Source of the DNA: Pyruvatibacter mobilis
GTDB taxonomy: Bacteria > Pseudomonadota > Alphaproteobacteria > CGMCC-115125
Assembly: GCF_012848855.1 (NCBI RefSeq)
Contig: NZ_CP051630.1
Location: 1,715,501 to 1,779,500, forward strand
Reading direction: 5' to 3'
Length of the DNA: 64,000 nt
A program made the translations under genes and the position numbers. The notes below the pieces were generated by a model. The model had not been told where the DNA came from. It ran no database searches and saw only the letters and a program-made list of their open reading frames with translations. How positions within the stretch are numbered: position 1 is the stretch's first letter; every line of letters begins with the position of its first letter. Below are positions 54,382 through 63,999 of this stretch, in pieces.

Positions 54382-55155
54382 GTGAACCTGTTTGCCCTGG
54401 TTGGGCGTGCCGTTCTGACCTTCCTTGCCGAAGTCGGCGCGCTGTCTCGTTTCACCCTCCGGGCCCTGCGGGCGTGTGTTGCGCCTCCCATCTATTTCCG
54501 GCTCATCGGCGTGCAGATGCTGCGCATCGGCTATTTCTCGCTGCCGGTCGTCGGCCTCACCGCCTTCTTCACCGGCGGCGTGCTGGCGCTGCAAATCTAT
54601 ATCGGCGGCTCCCGCTTCAATGCGGAGGGCTTCGTCGCCAACATCGTGGCCATCGGCATAACCCGCGAGCTGGGTCCGGTGATCGCCGGGCTCATGGTCG
54701 CGGGCCGTGTTTCGGCGGCAATCGCAGCCGAGATCGGCACCATGCGTGTCACCGAGCAGATCGACGCGCTGGTGACGCTCTCCACCAACCCGTTCAAATA
54801 CCTGGTGGCGCCGCGCATCATTGCTGCGGTCGTCTCCATGCCGCTGCTGGTGGTGGTGGCCGACATCATCGGCATCTTCGGCGGCTTCACCGTCGGGACC
54901 CAGAGCCTGGGCTTCAATCCGCTGGTCTATATCGGCAATACGGTTGATTTCATCGAGGTGCAGGATGTCACCTCCGGCCTCATCAAGTCCGCGGTGTTCG
55001 GCTTCATCATCGCGCTGATGGGGTGCTATGCGGGCTATCGCAGCATGGGCGGCGCGCAGGGCGTGGGCCGCGCCACCACCAATGCCGTGGTGGCCGCCTC
55101 GATCCTTATCCTTGCCGCCAACTACCTGATGACGTCGCTGCTCTTCACTTCCTGA
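54382..55155 (+). CDS. mlaE: MlaE-type ABC transporter permease
   Basis: Permease of the Mla retrograde phospholipid transporter. The 257-residue protein shows the MlaE pattern: an interfacial helix, YFSLPVVGLTAFFTGGVLALQ, ITRELGPVIAGLMVAGRV, AEIGTMRVTEQIDAL and a C-terminal VAASILILAANYLMTSLLF. A GTG start follows GAGGAGTGAC. It pairs with mlaF; the MCE subunit gene is at 5.2-5.6 kb. Confidence 0.93.
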   Translation: MNLFALVGRAVLTFLAEVGALSRFTLRALRACVAPPIYFRLIGVQMLRIGYFSLPVVGLTAFFTGGVLALQIYIGGSRFNAEGFVANIVAIGITRELGPVIAGLMVAGRVSAAIAAEIGTMRVTEQIDALVTLSTNPFKYLVAPRIIAAVVSMPLLVVVADIIGIFGGFTVGTQSLGFNPLVYIGNTVDFIEVQDVTSGLIKSAVFGFIIALMGCYAGYRSMGGAQGVGRATTNAVVAASILILAANYLMTSLLFTS

Positions 55156-55183
55156 TTTCCTGTTCGCCAGAGGCAAGACCGAC

Positions 55184-55960
55184 ATGGCCGCATCGCCGAA
55201 AATCCAGCTGACCGACGTGCACAAGAGCTTCGGCCCAAAGACCGTGCTGGACGGCATCAACCTCACCGTCGAGCAGGGCCGCTCCATGGTGGTGATCGGC
55301 GGCTCGGGTACCGGCAAGTCGGTGATGCTCAAATGCATTCTCGGGCTCATCCATCCCACGTCCGGTTCCATCAAGGTCGATGGCGAGGAAGTGACCGGCA
55401 TCTCCGAGCGGGAGCGCGAGCAGGTGCTGAAGAAGTTCGGCATGCTGTTCCAGAGCGCGGCATTGTTCGACAGTCTCAAGGTCTGGGAAAATGTCGCCTT
55501 CGCGCTGGTGCAGGGCGAGAACATGCCGCGCGCCCAGGCCAAGGACATCGCCATCGAGAAGCTGGCCAAGGTCGGCCTGTCGGCGGATGTGGGCGAGCTC
55601 AACCCGTCGGAATTGTCCGGCGGCATGCAGAAGCGCGTGGGCCTCGCCCGCGCCATCGCCCATGACCCTGAGATCGTCTTCTTCGACGAGCCGACCACGG
55701 GCCTCGACCCCATCATGGCGGATGTCATCAACGAGCTGATCGTGGACACAGTGAAGGACATGGGCGCGACGGCGCTTTCCATCACCCATGACATGGCCTC
55801 GGCCCGCAAGATCGCCGATCACATGGCGATGATCTACAAGGGCCAGATCATCTGGACGGGCGATGCGTCCGAGGTGGATAGTTGCGGCAATCCCTATGTG
55901 GACCAGTTCGTCAACGGCCGGGCGGAAGGCCCGATCCAGATGGAGGTGCTGAAGGCGTAA
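55184..55960 (+). CDS. mlaF: MlaF-type ABC transporter ATP-binding protein
   Basis: ATPase of the Mla transporter. The 258-residue protein has Walker A GGSGTGKSV, the Q-loop FGMLFQSAALFDSLKVWENVA, signature LSGGMQKRVGLARAIAHDP and Walker B IVFFDEPTTGLDPI, then the H-loop THDM. Encoded 28 bp after mlaE; radA follows after 30 bp. Confidence 0.95.
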   Translation: MAASPKIQLTDVHKSFGPKTVLDGINLTVEQGRSMVVIGGSGTGKSVMLKCILGLIHPTSGSIKVDGEEVTGISEREREQVLKKFGMLFQSAALFDSLKVWENVAFALVQGENMPRAQAKDIAIEKLAKVGLSADVGELNPSELSGGMQKRVGLARAIAHDPEIVFFDEPTTGLDPIMADVINELIVDTVKDMGATALSITHDMASARKIADHMAMIYKGQIIWTGDASEVDSCGNPYVDQFVNGRAEGPIQMEVLKA

Positions 55961-55990
55961 CGGCGCCCGCCGCCCCGCCCGACGCGTTTG

Positions 55991-57385
55991 ATGGCCAAGC
56001 CCGCCACCCGCTTCGTTTGCCAGAATTGCGGCGCCGTCCATGCCAAATGGGCGGGCAAGTGTGATGGCTGCGGCGAGTGGAACTCGCTCGTCGAGGAAAC
56101 CGCAGGCTCAGGCCCCGCGGGCTCTCCCGCCACAGCCAGGCTGACACGCGGCGCGCGCAAGGTGCTCGACCTTGTGCCGCTTGAGGGCGAGACGGCGGAA
56201 GCCCCGCGCCATATCACCGGCATCGCCGAGTTCGACCGGGTCTGCGGCGGCGGGCTGGTGCCGGGCTCGGCGCTTCTTGTCGGTGGTGATCCGGGCATCG
56301 GCAAATCAACCATCCTGCTGCAGGCGATGGCAGCGCTGGGACGCAGCGGCAAGCGGGCGCTCTACATCTCCGGCGAGGAGGCCATCGCCCAGGTGCGCAT
56401 GCGCGCGCGGCGGCTGGGGCTTGAGAAGTCTCCGGTGGAGCTTGCTGCCGCCACCAGCCTTGCCGACATCGTCGCGACGCTGGAGCAGGCCCCGGCGGCG
56501 GATGCCGTCGTCATCGATTCGATCCAGACCATGTGGTCCGACGCGCTTGAATCAGCCCCCGGCACGGTCTCCCAGGTGCGGGCCTGCGCGCAGGCGCTGG
56601 TGCAGGTCGCCAAGGCCAAGGGCACGGCATTGATCATCGTCGGCCATGTCACCAAGGAAGGGCAGATCGCCGGGCCGCGCGTGGTGGAGCACATGGTGGA
56701 CACGGTGCTCTATTTCGAAGGCGAGCGCGGGCATCAGTTCCGCATCCTGCGCGCGGTGAAGAACCGCTTCGGCCCCACCGACGAGATCGGCGTCTTCGAG
56801 ATGCGCGACACGGGCCTTGCGGAAGTTGCCAACCCGTCCGCCCTGTTCCTCAATGACCGCTCGGAAAGCGCGTCCGGCTCGGTGGTGTTTGCCGGGATTG
56901 AAGGCACGCGGCCAGTGCTGGTTGAAATCCAGGCGCTGGTGGTGCGTACCTCGTTGGGCACGCCGCGCCGCGCCGTCGTCGGCTGGGATGGCGGCCGGCT
57001 GTCCATGGTGCTGGCGGTGCTCGAAGCCCGCTGCGGCACCAGCTTCGGCGGCTTCGATGTCTATCTCAACGTGGCTGGCGGCCTCAGGGTCAACGAGCCT
57101 GCCGCCGACCTTGCCGTGGCCGCCGCCCTGTTATCGTCGCTTGATGATGCCCCGATCGACCCGCAGACCGTCGTCTTCGGCGAGATCAGCCTGTCGGGCG
57201 ACATCCGGGCCGTCACCCAGGCGGAGAACCGGGCCAAGGAAGCCGCCAAGCTCGGCTTCAGGAAGGCCATCGGCCCAAAGGGACTGAAAGCGCTGTCCGG
57301 CGGTCTCACGGTCCGGGAGATCGGCACCATCGGCCAGCTCGTTAACGTCATTTGCCATTCCGACGTGCCCGGCGGCGACGCTTAG
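55991..57385 (+). CDS. radA: DNA repair protein RadA
   Basis: RecA-related ATPase that aids branch migration in recombination. From the ATG at 55991 (a TTG precedes it) the 464-residue protein has an N-terminal zinc finger (C10, C13, C24, C27), Walker A GGDPGIGKST, the RadA motif KNRFG and a C-terminal Lon-protease-like domain (DVYLNVAGGLRVNEPAADLAVAAALLS). Complete. cvpA follows. Confidence 0.96.
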   Translation: MAKPATRFVCQNCGAVHAKWAGKCDGCGEWNSLVEETAGSGPAGSPATARLTRGARKVLDLVPLEGETAEAPRHITGIAEFDRVCGGGLVPGSALLVGGDPGIGKSTILLQAMAALGRSGKRALYISGEEAIAQVRMRARRLGLEKSPVELAAATSLADIVATLEQAPAADAVVIDSIQTMWSDALESAPGTVSQVRACAQALVQVAKAKGTALIIVGHVTKEGQIAGPRVVEHMVDTVLYFEGERGHQFRILRAVKNRFGPTDEIGVFEMRDTGLAEVANPSALFLNDRSESASGSVVFAGIEGTRPVLVEIQALVVRTSLGTPRRAVVGWDGGRLSMVLAVLEARCGTSFGGFDVYLNVAGGLRVNEPAADLAVAAALLSSLDDAPIDPQTVVFGEISLSGDIRAVTQAENRAKEAAKLGFRKAIGPKGLKALSGGLTVREIGTIGQLVNVICHSDVPGGDA

Positions 57386-57451
57386 GGTAAAACCCTGTTC
57401 ACCATGAATGTTGCGTCATCGGCGGGGAAAGCATGACGAAGAGGGGGCAGG

Positions 57452-58123
57452 ATGACCGGGTTTGACGCCATCGTCATCGCGGTGACGCTGATATCCGGCC
57501 TGCTGGCCATGGTGCGCGGCTTCGTGCGCGAAATGCTGTCGATCCTCGCCTGGGTCACGGCCGCGGCTGCTGCCATCATCGCCCTGCCCTATCTGTCGCC
57601 CAAGGCGCGCGAATGGATCGAGCCGACATGGCTGGCGGACGGCTCCGCCGCCTTTCTCGTCTTCGCCGTCGTGCTGGTCCTGGCCTCCTTCCTCAGCTTC
57701 TATCTGGGCGAGCGGGTGCCGGACGGGCATGTGGGGGCGCTTGACCGCACCGGCGGGTTCCTGTTCGGCCTGGCCAGGGGTTTTCTGCTTGTCACCATCG
57801 CCTATATGTTCATCGCCTGGCTCGTGGCGCGGGATGATTTTCCGGCCTGGCTGGACGAATCGCGGCTGTTGCCGCTGGTCTCCGCAACGGCGGAAACCCT
57901 GACAAATCTGGTTGATCCGGGTGAGGAGAACCGTCCCGCCCAGCATGCACGCCCGAAACAGGCTGCACCCGCCGCCACACCGAATGCCGGGTCCACAACC
58001 GGCAGCAAGGCAGACCCGCAAAATGGCAGCGCTGACAGCGACGCCGCCGAAGGGTATAACGCTGAGGAACGCCGCCGCCTCGACCAGCTGATCGAGTCGG
58101 TCGACAATGGGAACGGGCAGTGA
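57452..58123 (+). CDS. cvpA: CvpA family membrane protein
   Basis: Inner-membrane protein of 223 residues linked to colicin V production in E. coli and to envelope stress resistance elsewhere. Four hydrophobic helices (for example ITLISGLLAMVRG-like start, AAFLVFAVVLVLASFLSFYLG and GFLLVTIAYMFIAWLV) precede a hydrophilic Ala/Asp-rich tail of about 75 residues. It sits directly before purF, the conserved cvpA-purF order. Confidence 0.92.
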   Translation: MTGFDAIVIAVTLISGLLAMVRGFVREMLSILAWVTAAAAAIIALPYLSPKAREWIEPTWLADGSAAFLVFAVVLVLASFLSFYLGERVPDGHVGALDRTGGFLFGLARGFLLVTIAYMFIAWLVARDDFPAWLDESRLLPLVSATAETLTNLVDPGEENRPAQHARPKQAAPAATPNAGSTTGSKADPQNGSADSDAAEGYNAEERRRLDQLIESVDNGNGQ

Positions 58124-58234
58124 TCGACGGCCAGCTCATCCGGAGCTGAAGGCGGTCCGGCAGACCGCTCACCCATTCGGTTCTTCCAAGGGATGCCGTC
58201 CCCATCCGGGCATCCCGTGGCGCAAGAGGTTGCC

Positions 58235-59758
58235 TTGACCAAGCAAGACGCATCCAAGTCCGGCTCCCCTACCCCGGCACAGAACGACACCCTCATCGAT
58301 TACGAGACCTGGCGCGAGATCATGGAAGGCGACACGCTGCGCGAAGAGTGCGGCGTGTTCGGCGTTTATGGCCATGAAGACGCCGCCGCGCTGACGGCGC
58401 TGGGCCTGCACGCGCTCCAGCACCGCGGACAGGAAGCAGCCGGCATCGTCTCCTATGACGGCAGCCGCTTCAACGCGGAGCGCCGCATGGGCCTTGTGGG
58501 CGACCACTTCTCGTCCGAGAAGATGATCAACCGCCTGGCGGGCAACGCCGCCATCGGCCACAACCGCTATTCGACCACCGGCGAAACCATGCTGCGCAAT
58601 GTGCAGCCGCTGTTCGCTGATCTGTGGGGCGGCGGGTTTGCCATCGGCCACAACGGCAATCTCACCAATGCGCTGACCCTGCGTGACCAGCTGGTGCGCG
58701 ACGGGGCGATCTTCCAGTCCACCTCGGACACCGAGACCATTCTCCAGCTCGTCGCCCGCTCGGCCAAGCCGCGCATCGTGGAACGTCTGGTGGACGCGCT
58801 GACCCAGGTGGAAGGCGCCTATGGTCTTGTCTGCCTGACGCCGAAGAAGCTGATCGGCGCGCGCGACCCGCAGGGCATCCGCCCGCTGGTGATGGGCGAC
58901 CTCAATGGCTGCCCGGTGCTGGCCTCGGAAACCTGCGCGCTGGACATCATCGGTGCCCATTTCGTGCGCGAGATCGAGCCCGGCGAAATCGTGGTGTGTA
59001 CGGAAGATGGCGTGGAGAGCCACAAGCCCTTCCCGCCGCAGCCCTGCCGGCCGTGCGTGTTCGAGCACATCTATTTCGCCCGTCCGGATTCCATCGTCGG
59101 CGGCAAGAGCGTCTATGCGGTGCGCAAGGAGTTCGGCGCGCAGCTTGCTGCTGAAAGCCATGAGGACGCGGATGTCGTCATCCCGGTGCCTGATTCCGGC
59201 GTGCCGTCCGCCCTTGGCTATGCCGAGAAAGCGGGCCTGCCCTTCGAGCTGGGCCTGATCCGCAATCATTATGTGGGCCGCACCTTCATCGAGCCGACCC
59301 AGCAGATCCGCCAGCTCGGCGTGAAGCTGAAGCACAATCCCAACCGGGCCATGGTGGAAGGCAAGCGCGTGGTGCTGGTGGATGACAGCGTGGTGCGCGG
59401 CACCACCTCCATCAAGATCGTGCAGATGATCCGCGACGCCGGTGCGCGGGAGGTGCATCTGCGCATCGCCAGCCCGCCCATCACCCATTCGGACTTTTAC
59501 GGCATCGACACGCCGGACCAGTCCAAGCTGCTGGCGCACCGCTTCGACCTCGAGGGCATGCGCTCCTACATCGGCGTCGACAGCCTCGCCTTCCTCACCG
59601 TCGAGGGTCTTTACAAGGCGCTCGGCTACGAGGCGCGCGACGATGAGCACCCGCAGCTCACCGACCATTGTTTCACGGGCGATTATCCGACGCCGCTGAC
59701 CGATCGCGATGGCGACCGGGCGGGCGCGCAGCTGTCGCTGCTGGCGGAAATTGCCTGA
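58235..59758 (+). CDS. purF: Amidophosphoribosyltransferase
   Basis: Commits PRPP to purine synthesis using glutamine nitrogen. The glutaminase nucleophile is the Cys in EECGVFGVYG, which becomes residue 1 after propeptide removal; HRGQEAAGI, AIGHNRYSTTG and HNGNLTN follow. The PRPP site is VVLVDDSVVRGTT. I favour a TTG start at 58235 (AAGAGG 5 bp upstream), which leaves a propeptide of about 38 residues; an ATG at 58193 would add 14 more. C-terminal PRTase domain is complete. Confidence 0.95.
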   Translation: MTKQDASKSGSPTPAQNDTLIDYETWREIMEGDTLREECGVFGVYGHEDAAALTALGLHALQHRGQEAAGIVSYDGSRFNAERRMGLVGDHFSSEKMINRLAGNAAIGHNRYSTTGETMLRNVQPLFADLWGGGFAIGHNGNLTNALTLRDQLVRDGAIFQSTSDTETILQLVARSAKPRIVERLVDALTQVEGAYGLVCLTPKKLIGARDPQGIRPLVMGDLNGCPVLASETCALDIIGAHFVREIEPGEIVVCTEDGVESHKPFPPQPCRPCVFEHIYFARPDSIVGGKSVYAVRKEFGAQLAAESHEDADVVIPVPDSGVPSALGYAEKAGLPFELGLIRNHYVGRTFIEPTQQIRQLGVKLKHNPNRAMVEGKRVVLVDDSVVRGTTSIKIVQMIRDAGAREVHLRIASPPITHSDFYGIDTPDQSKLLAHRFDLEGMRSYIGVDSLAFLTVEGLYKALGYEARDDEHPQLTDHCFTGDYPTPLTDRDGDRAGAQLSLLAEIA

Positions 59759-59776
59759 CCCCAAGACCGAGATTTC

Positions 59777-60496
59777 ATGCCTGGTACATTTGACGGAAAG
59801 CTGGTCCTCGTCACCGGCGCCTCGCGCGGCATTGGCTATGCCGTATCCCTCGCCTTCGCCCGCGAGGGCGCCCATGTGATTGCGGTCGCCCGCACCGAGG
59901 GCGCGCTCGAGGAGTTGGACGACGCCATCAAGAAGGAAGGCGGCAACGCCACGCTGGTGCCGCTCGACCTCACCGATTATGAGGGCGTGGACCGGCTGGG
60001 GGCCGCCATCTACGAGCGCTGGGGCAAGCTCGACGTGCTGGTGGGCAATGCGGGCGATCTGGGCGTGCTGTCGCCCATCGGCCATGTGCAGCCCAAGGAC
60101 TGGCACCGGGCAATCGACATCAACGTCAATGCCAACTGGCGGCTGCTGCGGTCGATGGACCCGCTGCTGCGCGCGGCAGACGCGGGCCGGGCCATCTTCG
60201 TGACGTCCGGCGCCGCCACCAAGACGCCCGCCTATTGGGGCCCCTATGCAGTCTCCAAGGCAGCGCTTGATGCGCTGGTGAAGACCTATGCGGCGGAGTG
60301 CGAGACGACCAATGTGCGCGCCAACCTGCTGAGCCCCGGCCCCACCCGCACCGCCATGCGGGCCAAGGCCATGCCGGGCGAAGACCCCGAGACCCTGCCG
60401 CACCCCAACGAGGTGGCAGCGCTGTTCCTGGAAATGGCCGCCCCCACCTACACCGTCAACGGCGAAATTCGCCGCTTCGAGCGCAAGGCGTCCTGA
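59777..60496 (+). CDS. Short-chain dehydrogenase/reductase
   Basis: Classical SDR of 239 residues. Cofactor loop TGASRGIG (14-20 region), DLTD, NAG at 91-93, and the catalytic S144, Y157 and K161 (YAVSK). It lies 18 bp after purF on the same strand. The substrate is not determined by sequence; relatives in proteobacteria include fatty-acid or quinone oxidoreductases. It converges with der; the gap holds dispersed palindromes. Confidence 0.9.
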   Translation: MPGTFDGKLVLVTGASRGIGYAVSLAFAREGAHVIAVARTEGALEELDDAIKKEGGNATLVPLDLTDYEGVDRLGAAIYERWGKLDVLVGNAGDLGVLSPIGHVQPKDWHRAIDINVNANWRLLRSMDPLLRAADAGRAIFVTSGAATKTPAYWGPYAVSKAALDALVKTYAAECETTNVRANLLSPGPTRTAMRAKAMPGEDPETLPHPNEVAALFLEMAAPTYTVNGEIRRFERKAS

Positions 60497-60509
60497 ACTC
60501 CCATATCCG

Positions 60510-60524
60510 TCCGGCCTGACCGGA
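60510..60524. repeat. Degenerate copy of the CCGG-type palindrome
   Basis: TCCGGCCTGACCGGA resembles the 19-bp element at 60590 and 39763 in core and symmetry but has shorter arms. Likely a decayed copy. Confidence 0.4.
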
Positions 60525-60589
60525 AGACCCACTCGCTTATCGGCTTGTCGCGGTATCGGTGGTGCATGTCCGTGCCTGCCGCCAGAGAT

Positions 60590-60608
60590 CCTCCGGCTTG
60601 ACCGGAGG
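60590..60608. repeat. 19-bp dispersed palindrome, third copy
   Basis: CCTCCGGCTTGACCGGAGG is identical to the copy at 39763-39781. It lies in the convergent SDR-der gap and may also act as a transcription stop for the plus strand. Confidence 0.65.
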
Positions 60609-60646
60609 GTCTTAGGCCCCGTGCCCGAGCGGCGGCGGAGAAGGCC

Positions 60647-62119
60647 TCAGCCCTTCTTCGGCTTGCTGGCCGCCTTGCTCTTGATCTTGGCCTTGATCGA
60701 CGTCCCGCGCCGTGTGCGTTTGGCCGCATACGGATTGTCGCCCTTGCGCATCATCAGGCGGATGGGCGTGCCGTCGAGATCAAAGCGCTCGCGCAGGCCA
60801 TTCACCAGATACCGCACATAGCTGTCCGGCAGTTTCTCGGCGCGCTGGGAGAAGACGATGAAGGTCGGCGGCCGTGACTTGGCCTGGGTCATATAGCGCA
60901 GGCGGATGCGGCGCCCCTGCACGGCAGGCGGCTGGTGGCGGCTGACGGCGATTTCCAGCCAGCGGTTGAGCGCTGCCGTCGAAACCCGGCGCGTCCAGCG
61001 CGTATAGGCGCGCAGGGCTGCGGGGATGATCTTGTCGAGCCCCTGCCCGGTCATTGATGAGATCGGCACGATCTCGATGCCCTTCACCTGCGGCAGCAAT
61101 TCATCAATCCGCTGGTCGATCTCCCGACGCGCGGCGGCACGGTCTTCCACCAGGTCCCATTTGCTGATCGCCAGCACCAGCGAGCGGCCCTCATTCACCA
61201 CCAGGTCGGCGATGTGCAGGTCCTGCTTTTCAAAGGGCTGGGTGGCGTCGATCAGCAGCACCACGACTTCGGCGAAATCCACCGCGCGCAGCGTGTCGGC
61301 GACGGACAGCTTTTCGAGCTTCTCGGTCACCCGGGCGCGGCGGCGCAGGCCGGCTGTGTCCCACAGCTTGATGCGTCGCTTGCCGACCTTCCAGTCCACC
61401 GAGATCGAGTCACGGGTGATGCCGGCCTCCGGCCCGGTCAGCATCCGGTCTTCGCCTATAAGCGCATTGATGAGCGTGGACTTGCCGGCATTCGGGCGGC
61501 CCACCACCGCAAGGCGCAGCGGCTTTTCGTCGTCGATCTCTTCATCAACGATGTCGTCGGCATCCTCCGCATCCATATCGATGACGGGTTCTGCCTCCTG
61601 CTCGTCTTCCTCGAAAGCGCCTGCTTCTTCGGCGAAGGGCAGCAGCGCGCCATAAAGGTCAGCCGTGCCCTCGCCGTGTTCGGCGGAAATGCCCAGCGGC
61701 TCACCGAGGCCGAGGCGGAAGGCTTCCATGCGGCCCGCTTCGCCCTGCTTGCCTTCGCACTTATTGGCCGCGAGGATCACCGGCGTCTCGTCCTTGCGCA
61801 GGATACGGGCGATCTCTTCGTCCAGCGGCATGATGCCGGCGCGCGCATCCACCAGGAACAGGCACACATCGGCGGCCGCGATGGCGGCTTCGGTCTGCCG
61901 CCGCATGCGGGCAGGCAGCACGTCGCCGGACGCATCTTCGAAGCCCGCGGTGTCGATTATCTTGAAGTGAATGTCGCCCAGCCTGGCGTCGCCTTCGCGG
62001 CGGTCACGCGTGACGCCGGGGGTGTCGTCCACCAGCGCCAGCTTCTTGCCGACAAGGCGGTTGAACAGGGTCGATTTGCCGACATTGGGACGGCCGACAA
62101 TGGCAAGTGTAAAGCTCAT
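60647..62119 (-). CDS. der: Ribosome biogenesis GTPase Der (EngA)
   Basis: Tandem GTPase needed for 50S maturation. The 490-residue protein has two G domains: GRPNVGKST (9-17), DTAGF and NKCEG in the first, and GRPNAGKST (208-216), [11 protein letters not shown] and SKWDLV in the second, then the KH-like C-terminal domain ([15 protein letters not shown]). Between the G domains lies an acidic linker (about 168-199) made mostly of Glu, Asp and Ala, longer than in E. coli. The C terminus is Lys-rich. bamB is upstream on the same strand. Confidence 0.97.
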   Translation of the reverse strand: MSFTLAIVGRPNVGKSTLFNRLVGKKLALVDDTPGVTRDRREGDARLGDIHFKIIDTAGFEDASGDVLPARMRRQTEAAIAAADVCLFLVDARAGIMPLDEEIARILRKDETPVILAANKCEGKQGEAGRMEAFRLGLGEPLGISAEHGEGTADLYGALLPFAEEAGAFEEDEQEAEPVIDMDAEDADDIVDEEIDDEKPLRLAVVGRPNAGKSTLINALIGEDRMLTGPEAGITRDSISVDWKVGKRRIKLWDTAGLRRRARVTEKLEKLSVADTLRAVDFAEVVVLLIDATQPFEKQDLHIADLVVNEGRSLVLAISKWDLVEDRAAARREIDQRIDELLPQVKGIEIVPISSMTGQGLDKIIPAALRAYTRWTRRVSTAALNRWLEIAVSRHQPPAVQGRRIRLRYMTQAKSRPPTFIVFSQRAEKLPDSYVRYLVNGLRERFDLDGTPIRLMMRKGDNPYAAKRTRRGTSIKAKIKSKAASKPKKG

Positions 62120-62170
62120 GAGTTGCGGCTCCTGCCGCGGGCAGTCGGGTGGCCGGCGGCGCGGGCCCGG

Positions 62171-63511
62171 CTAGCGCAGGGCCAGCAGGTCGGCGCCGTC
62201 GGTCAGCACGAATACGGTCTTGTTGGCCACGATTGGCGCAATGAAAGTGCCGCGCGGGATGTCGATCTGGCCCAGGGTCTCGCCGCTATAGGGCGACACC
62301 GCCAGCATCTCGCCGGTGGAAGAAGCAGTTAGCAGACGGTCACCCACCAGCACCGGACCGGCCCAGGCAATCGGGCCTTCGCGGTCTTCCGGGTCCTCGA
62401 AGCGCGGCAGCTGAGACACCCAGCGGATGCGCCCGTCGCGGCGCGACAGGGCCACGAGTTCCGCGTTGGTGGTGACCATGAAGATGAAGTCGCCGGCGAT
62501 CCACGGCGTCTGCACGCCGGAGAGCGAGCGCGTCCACACGCGTTCGCCGGTACGGATGTCGATGGAGACCATGCGGCCCGCATGGCTGACGGCGAACACG
62601 CGGTCACGGTCGATCACCGGGCGGCCGGCAATGTCCGAGATGTTGGCGAGCGCCGTGTTGGAGAGCACGCGGGTCAGCGTGTCGTTCCAGATTTCCTGGC
62701 CGTTCTCGACGCGCAGCGCGAACAGTTCACCGGACGAATAGGGCACGACCAGCGTGTCGCCGGAGACAGCCGGGCTCGGCGAGCCGAGAATGCCGGCTGT
62801 TTCCTGGATGCCCGCATGGGTCCACAGCACCTCGCCGGTGGCCTGGGCCAGGGCGACGGTCTGGTTGTCGAAGGAGATGGCGAAGACGCGGCCGCCCACT
62901 GCTGACGGGGCCGCCCGGTAGGGCGTGCGGCCGTCATGGGTCCAGAGCTGTTCACCGCTTGCGGCATCCAGCGCCACCACGGTGCCGAAACCGGTGGCCG
63001 CGAAGACCGTACCGTCGTCATAGGCGAGCCCGCCGCCGAAGCCTTCTTCGGAATCCGCGTCTTCCGGCGTCAGGTCCACGGCCCACAGGCGCGTGCCGCT
63101 GTCGGCTGCGAAGGCGCGCACGCCGCCCTCGGCATCGAGCACGAAGATACGGCCATCGGCCACCACGGGCGGTGCTGTCAGGCGGCCGTCGTCGCTCGAC
63201 CCCGCCCCGGCGCTTGCCTGCCAGTCTTCGGCGATGGCGTCAGAGGCATCGAGGTGGTGCAGCACGTTGTCGGGAAAGCCGCCGGGCTGGGACCAGCTGT
63301 CGTTGACGTATGGTGCCGGCAGGATGACCTGGAGCGATGCGATGCGCGGGTCGGCCTCCAGCGACTGCTCCAGCGCCAGCACGGAAATGCGTTCGCCGGG
63401 CAGCGGCGGGTCTTCGGACGGGCTGATCCAGTCATTGACCGTGTCGCAGGCGGCAAGGCCCGTGAGCAGGAGCCCCGTCAGCGCCACGCGGGCGAAACCA
63501 TGTACCGTCAT
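62171..63511 (-). CDS. bamB: Outer-membrane assembly lipoprotein BamB
   Basis: Beta-propeller subunit of the BAM complex. The 446-residue protein has a lipoprotein signal with lipobox LAAC (C22), then repeated PQQ-like blades: SGTRLWAVDL, SGEQLWTHDG, TGEVLWTHAG, NGQEIWNDTL, TGERVWTRSL and DGRIRWVSQL. The predicted mature lipoprotein would be anchored in the outer membrane. It overlaps the upstream TPR-like gene by 4 bp and precedes der, the order seen widely in proteobacteria. Confidence 0.95.
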   Translation of the reverse strand: MTVHGFARVALTGLLLTGLAACDTVNDWISPSEDPPLPGERISVLALEQSLEADPRIASLQVILPAPYVNDSWSQPGGFPDNVLHHLDASDAIAEDWQASAGAGSSDDGRLTAPPVVADGRIFVLDAEGGVRAFAADSGTRLWAVDLTPEDADSEEGFGGGLAYDDGTVFAATGFGTVVALDAASGEQLWTHDGRTPYRAAPSAVGGRVFAISFDNQTVALAQATGEVLWTHAGIQETAGILGSPSPAVSGDTLVVPYSSGELFALRVENGQEIWNDTLTRVLSNTALANISDIAGRPVIDRDRVFAVSHAGRMVSIDIRTGERVWTRSLSGVQTPWIAGDFIFMVTTNAELVALSRRDGRIRWVSQLPRFEDPEDREGPIAWAGPVLVGDRLLTASSTGEMLAVSPYSGETLGQIDIPRGTFIAPIVANKTVFVLTDGADLLALR

Positions 63512-63999
63512 TGCGCTTCCCCCCCGGACGCATTTTCTTCCGTGTCCGGTGCTTCTGCGGCACCGGTGTCATCCGCCTCGCCAGCCTCACCTGTTTCCCC
63601 GGCCGGTGTGGCGGGCAGCTGGCGGGCGACGGGGCCGTCCACTTGCAGGCCGCGCAGCATGTCGCGGGCGCGTTCGCGCATCAGCGGCGGCGCCCCGGCG
63701 GCATCGGCCAGCATCTGGAAATTGTTGGCGGCTGCGTCTTCATCACCGGCCTTGAGGGCGGCAAAGCCCAGCAGCTCCAGCGCCGAGAAGCGGAAGGGTT
63801 CGCCCTCCTCCGCCAGCGGCGCGAGCCGGATGTTGAGATCATCGATGCTGGCGGTGTCAGCCAACAGCATGGCGGCGCGCAGGGCTGCGAGGCTGCGCAG
63901 GGTGTCGTCACCGCCTCCGGCGGCAATCGCGTCCAGCCGGGCGACCGCGCCGTCCACGTCGCCGGCTTCAGCCATCAGGCCCGCCGCGCGGATGCCGGC
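63508..63999 (-). CDS. TPR-like periplasmic/membrane protein, C-terminal part (YfgM-type)
   Basis: The window ends inside the gene, so only about 163 C-terminal residues are present; the frame continues through base 64000. Repeats such as LMAEAGDVDGAVARLDAIAA, LRSLAALRAAMLLA, SALELLGFAALKAGDEDAAANNF and MRERARDMLRGL resemble the TPR_21 (YfgM) family, and the position directly upstream of bamB-der agrees. In E. coli YfgM links the Sec translocon and periplasmic chaperones. The Glu/Ala-rich tail (about 40 residues) is low complexity. Confidence 0.82.
   Translation of the reverse strand, partial: AGIRAAGLMAEAGDVDGAVARLDAIAAGGGDDTLRSLAALRAAMLLADTASIDDLNIRLAPLAEEGEPFRFSALELLGFAALKAGDEDAAANNFQMLADAAGAPPLMRERARDMLRGLQVDGPVARQLPATPAGETGEAGEADDTGAAEAPDTEENASGGEAQ

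Noticed and set aside
58169-60532. Open minus-strand frame of 787 codons opposite purF and the SDR
   Set aside because: It mirrors two clear genes, lacks a ribosome binding site and shows no domain signature.
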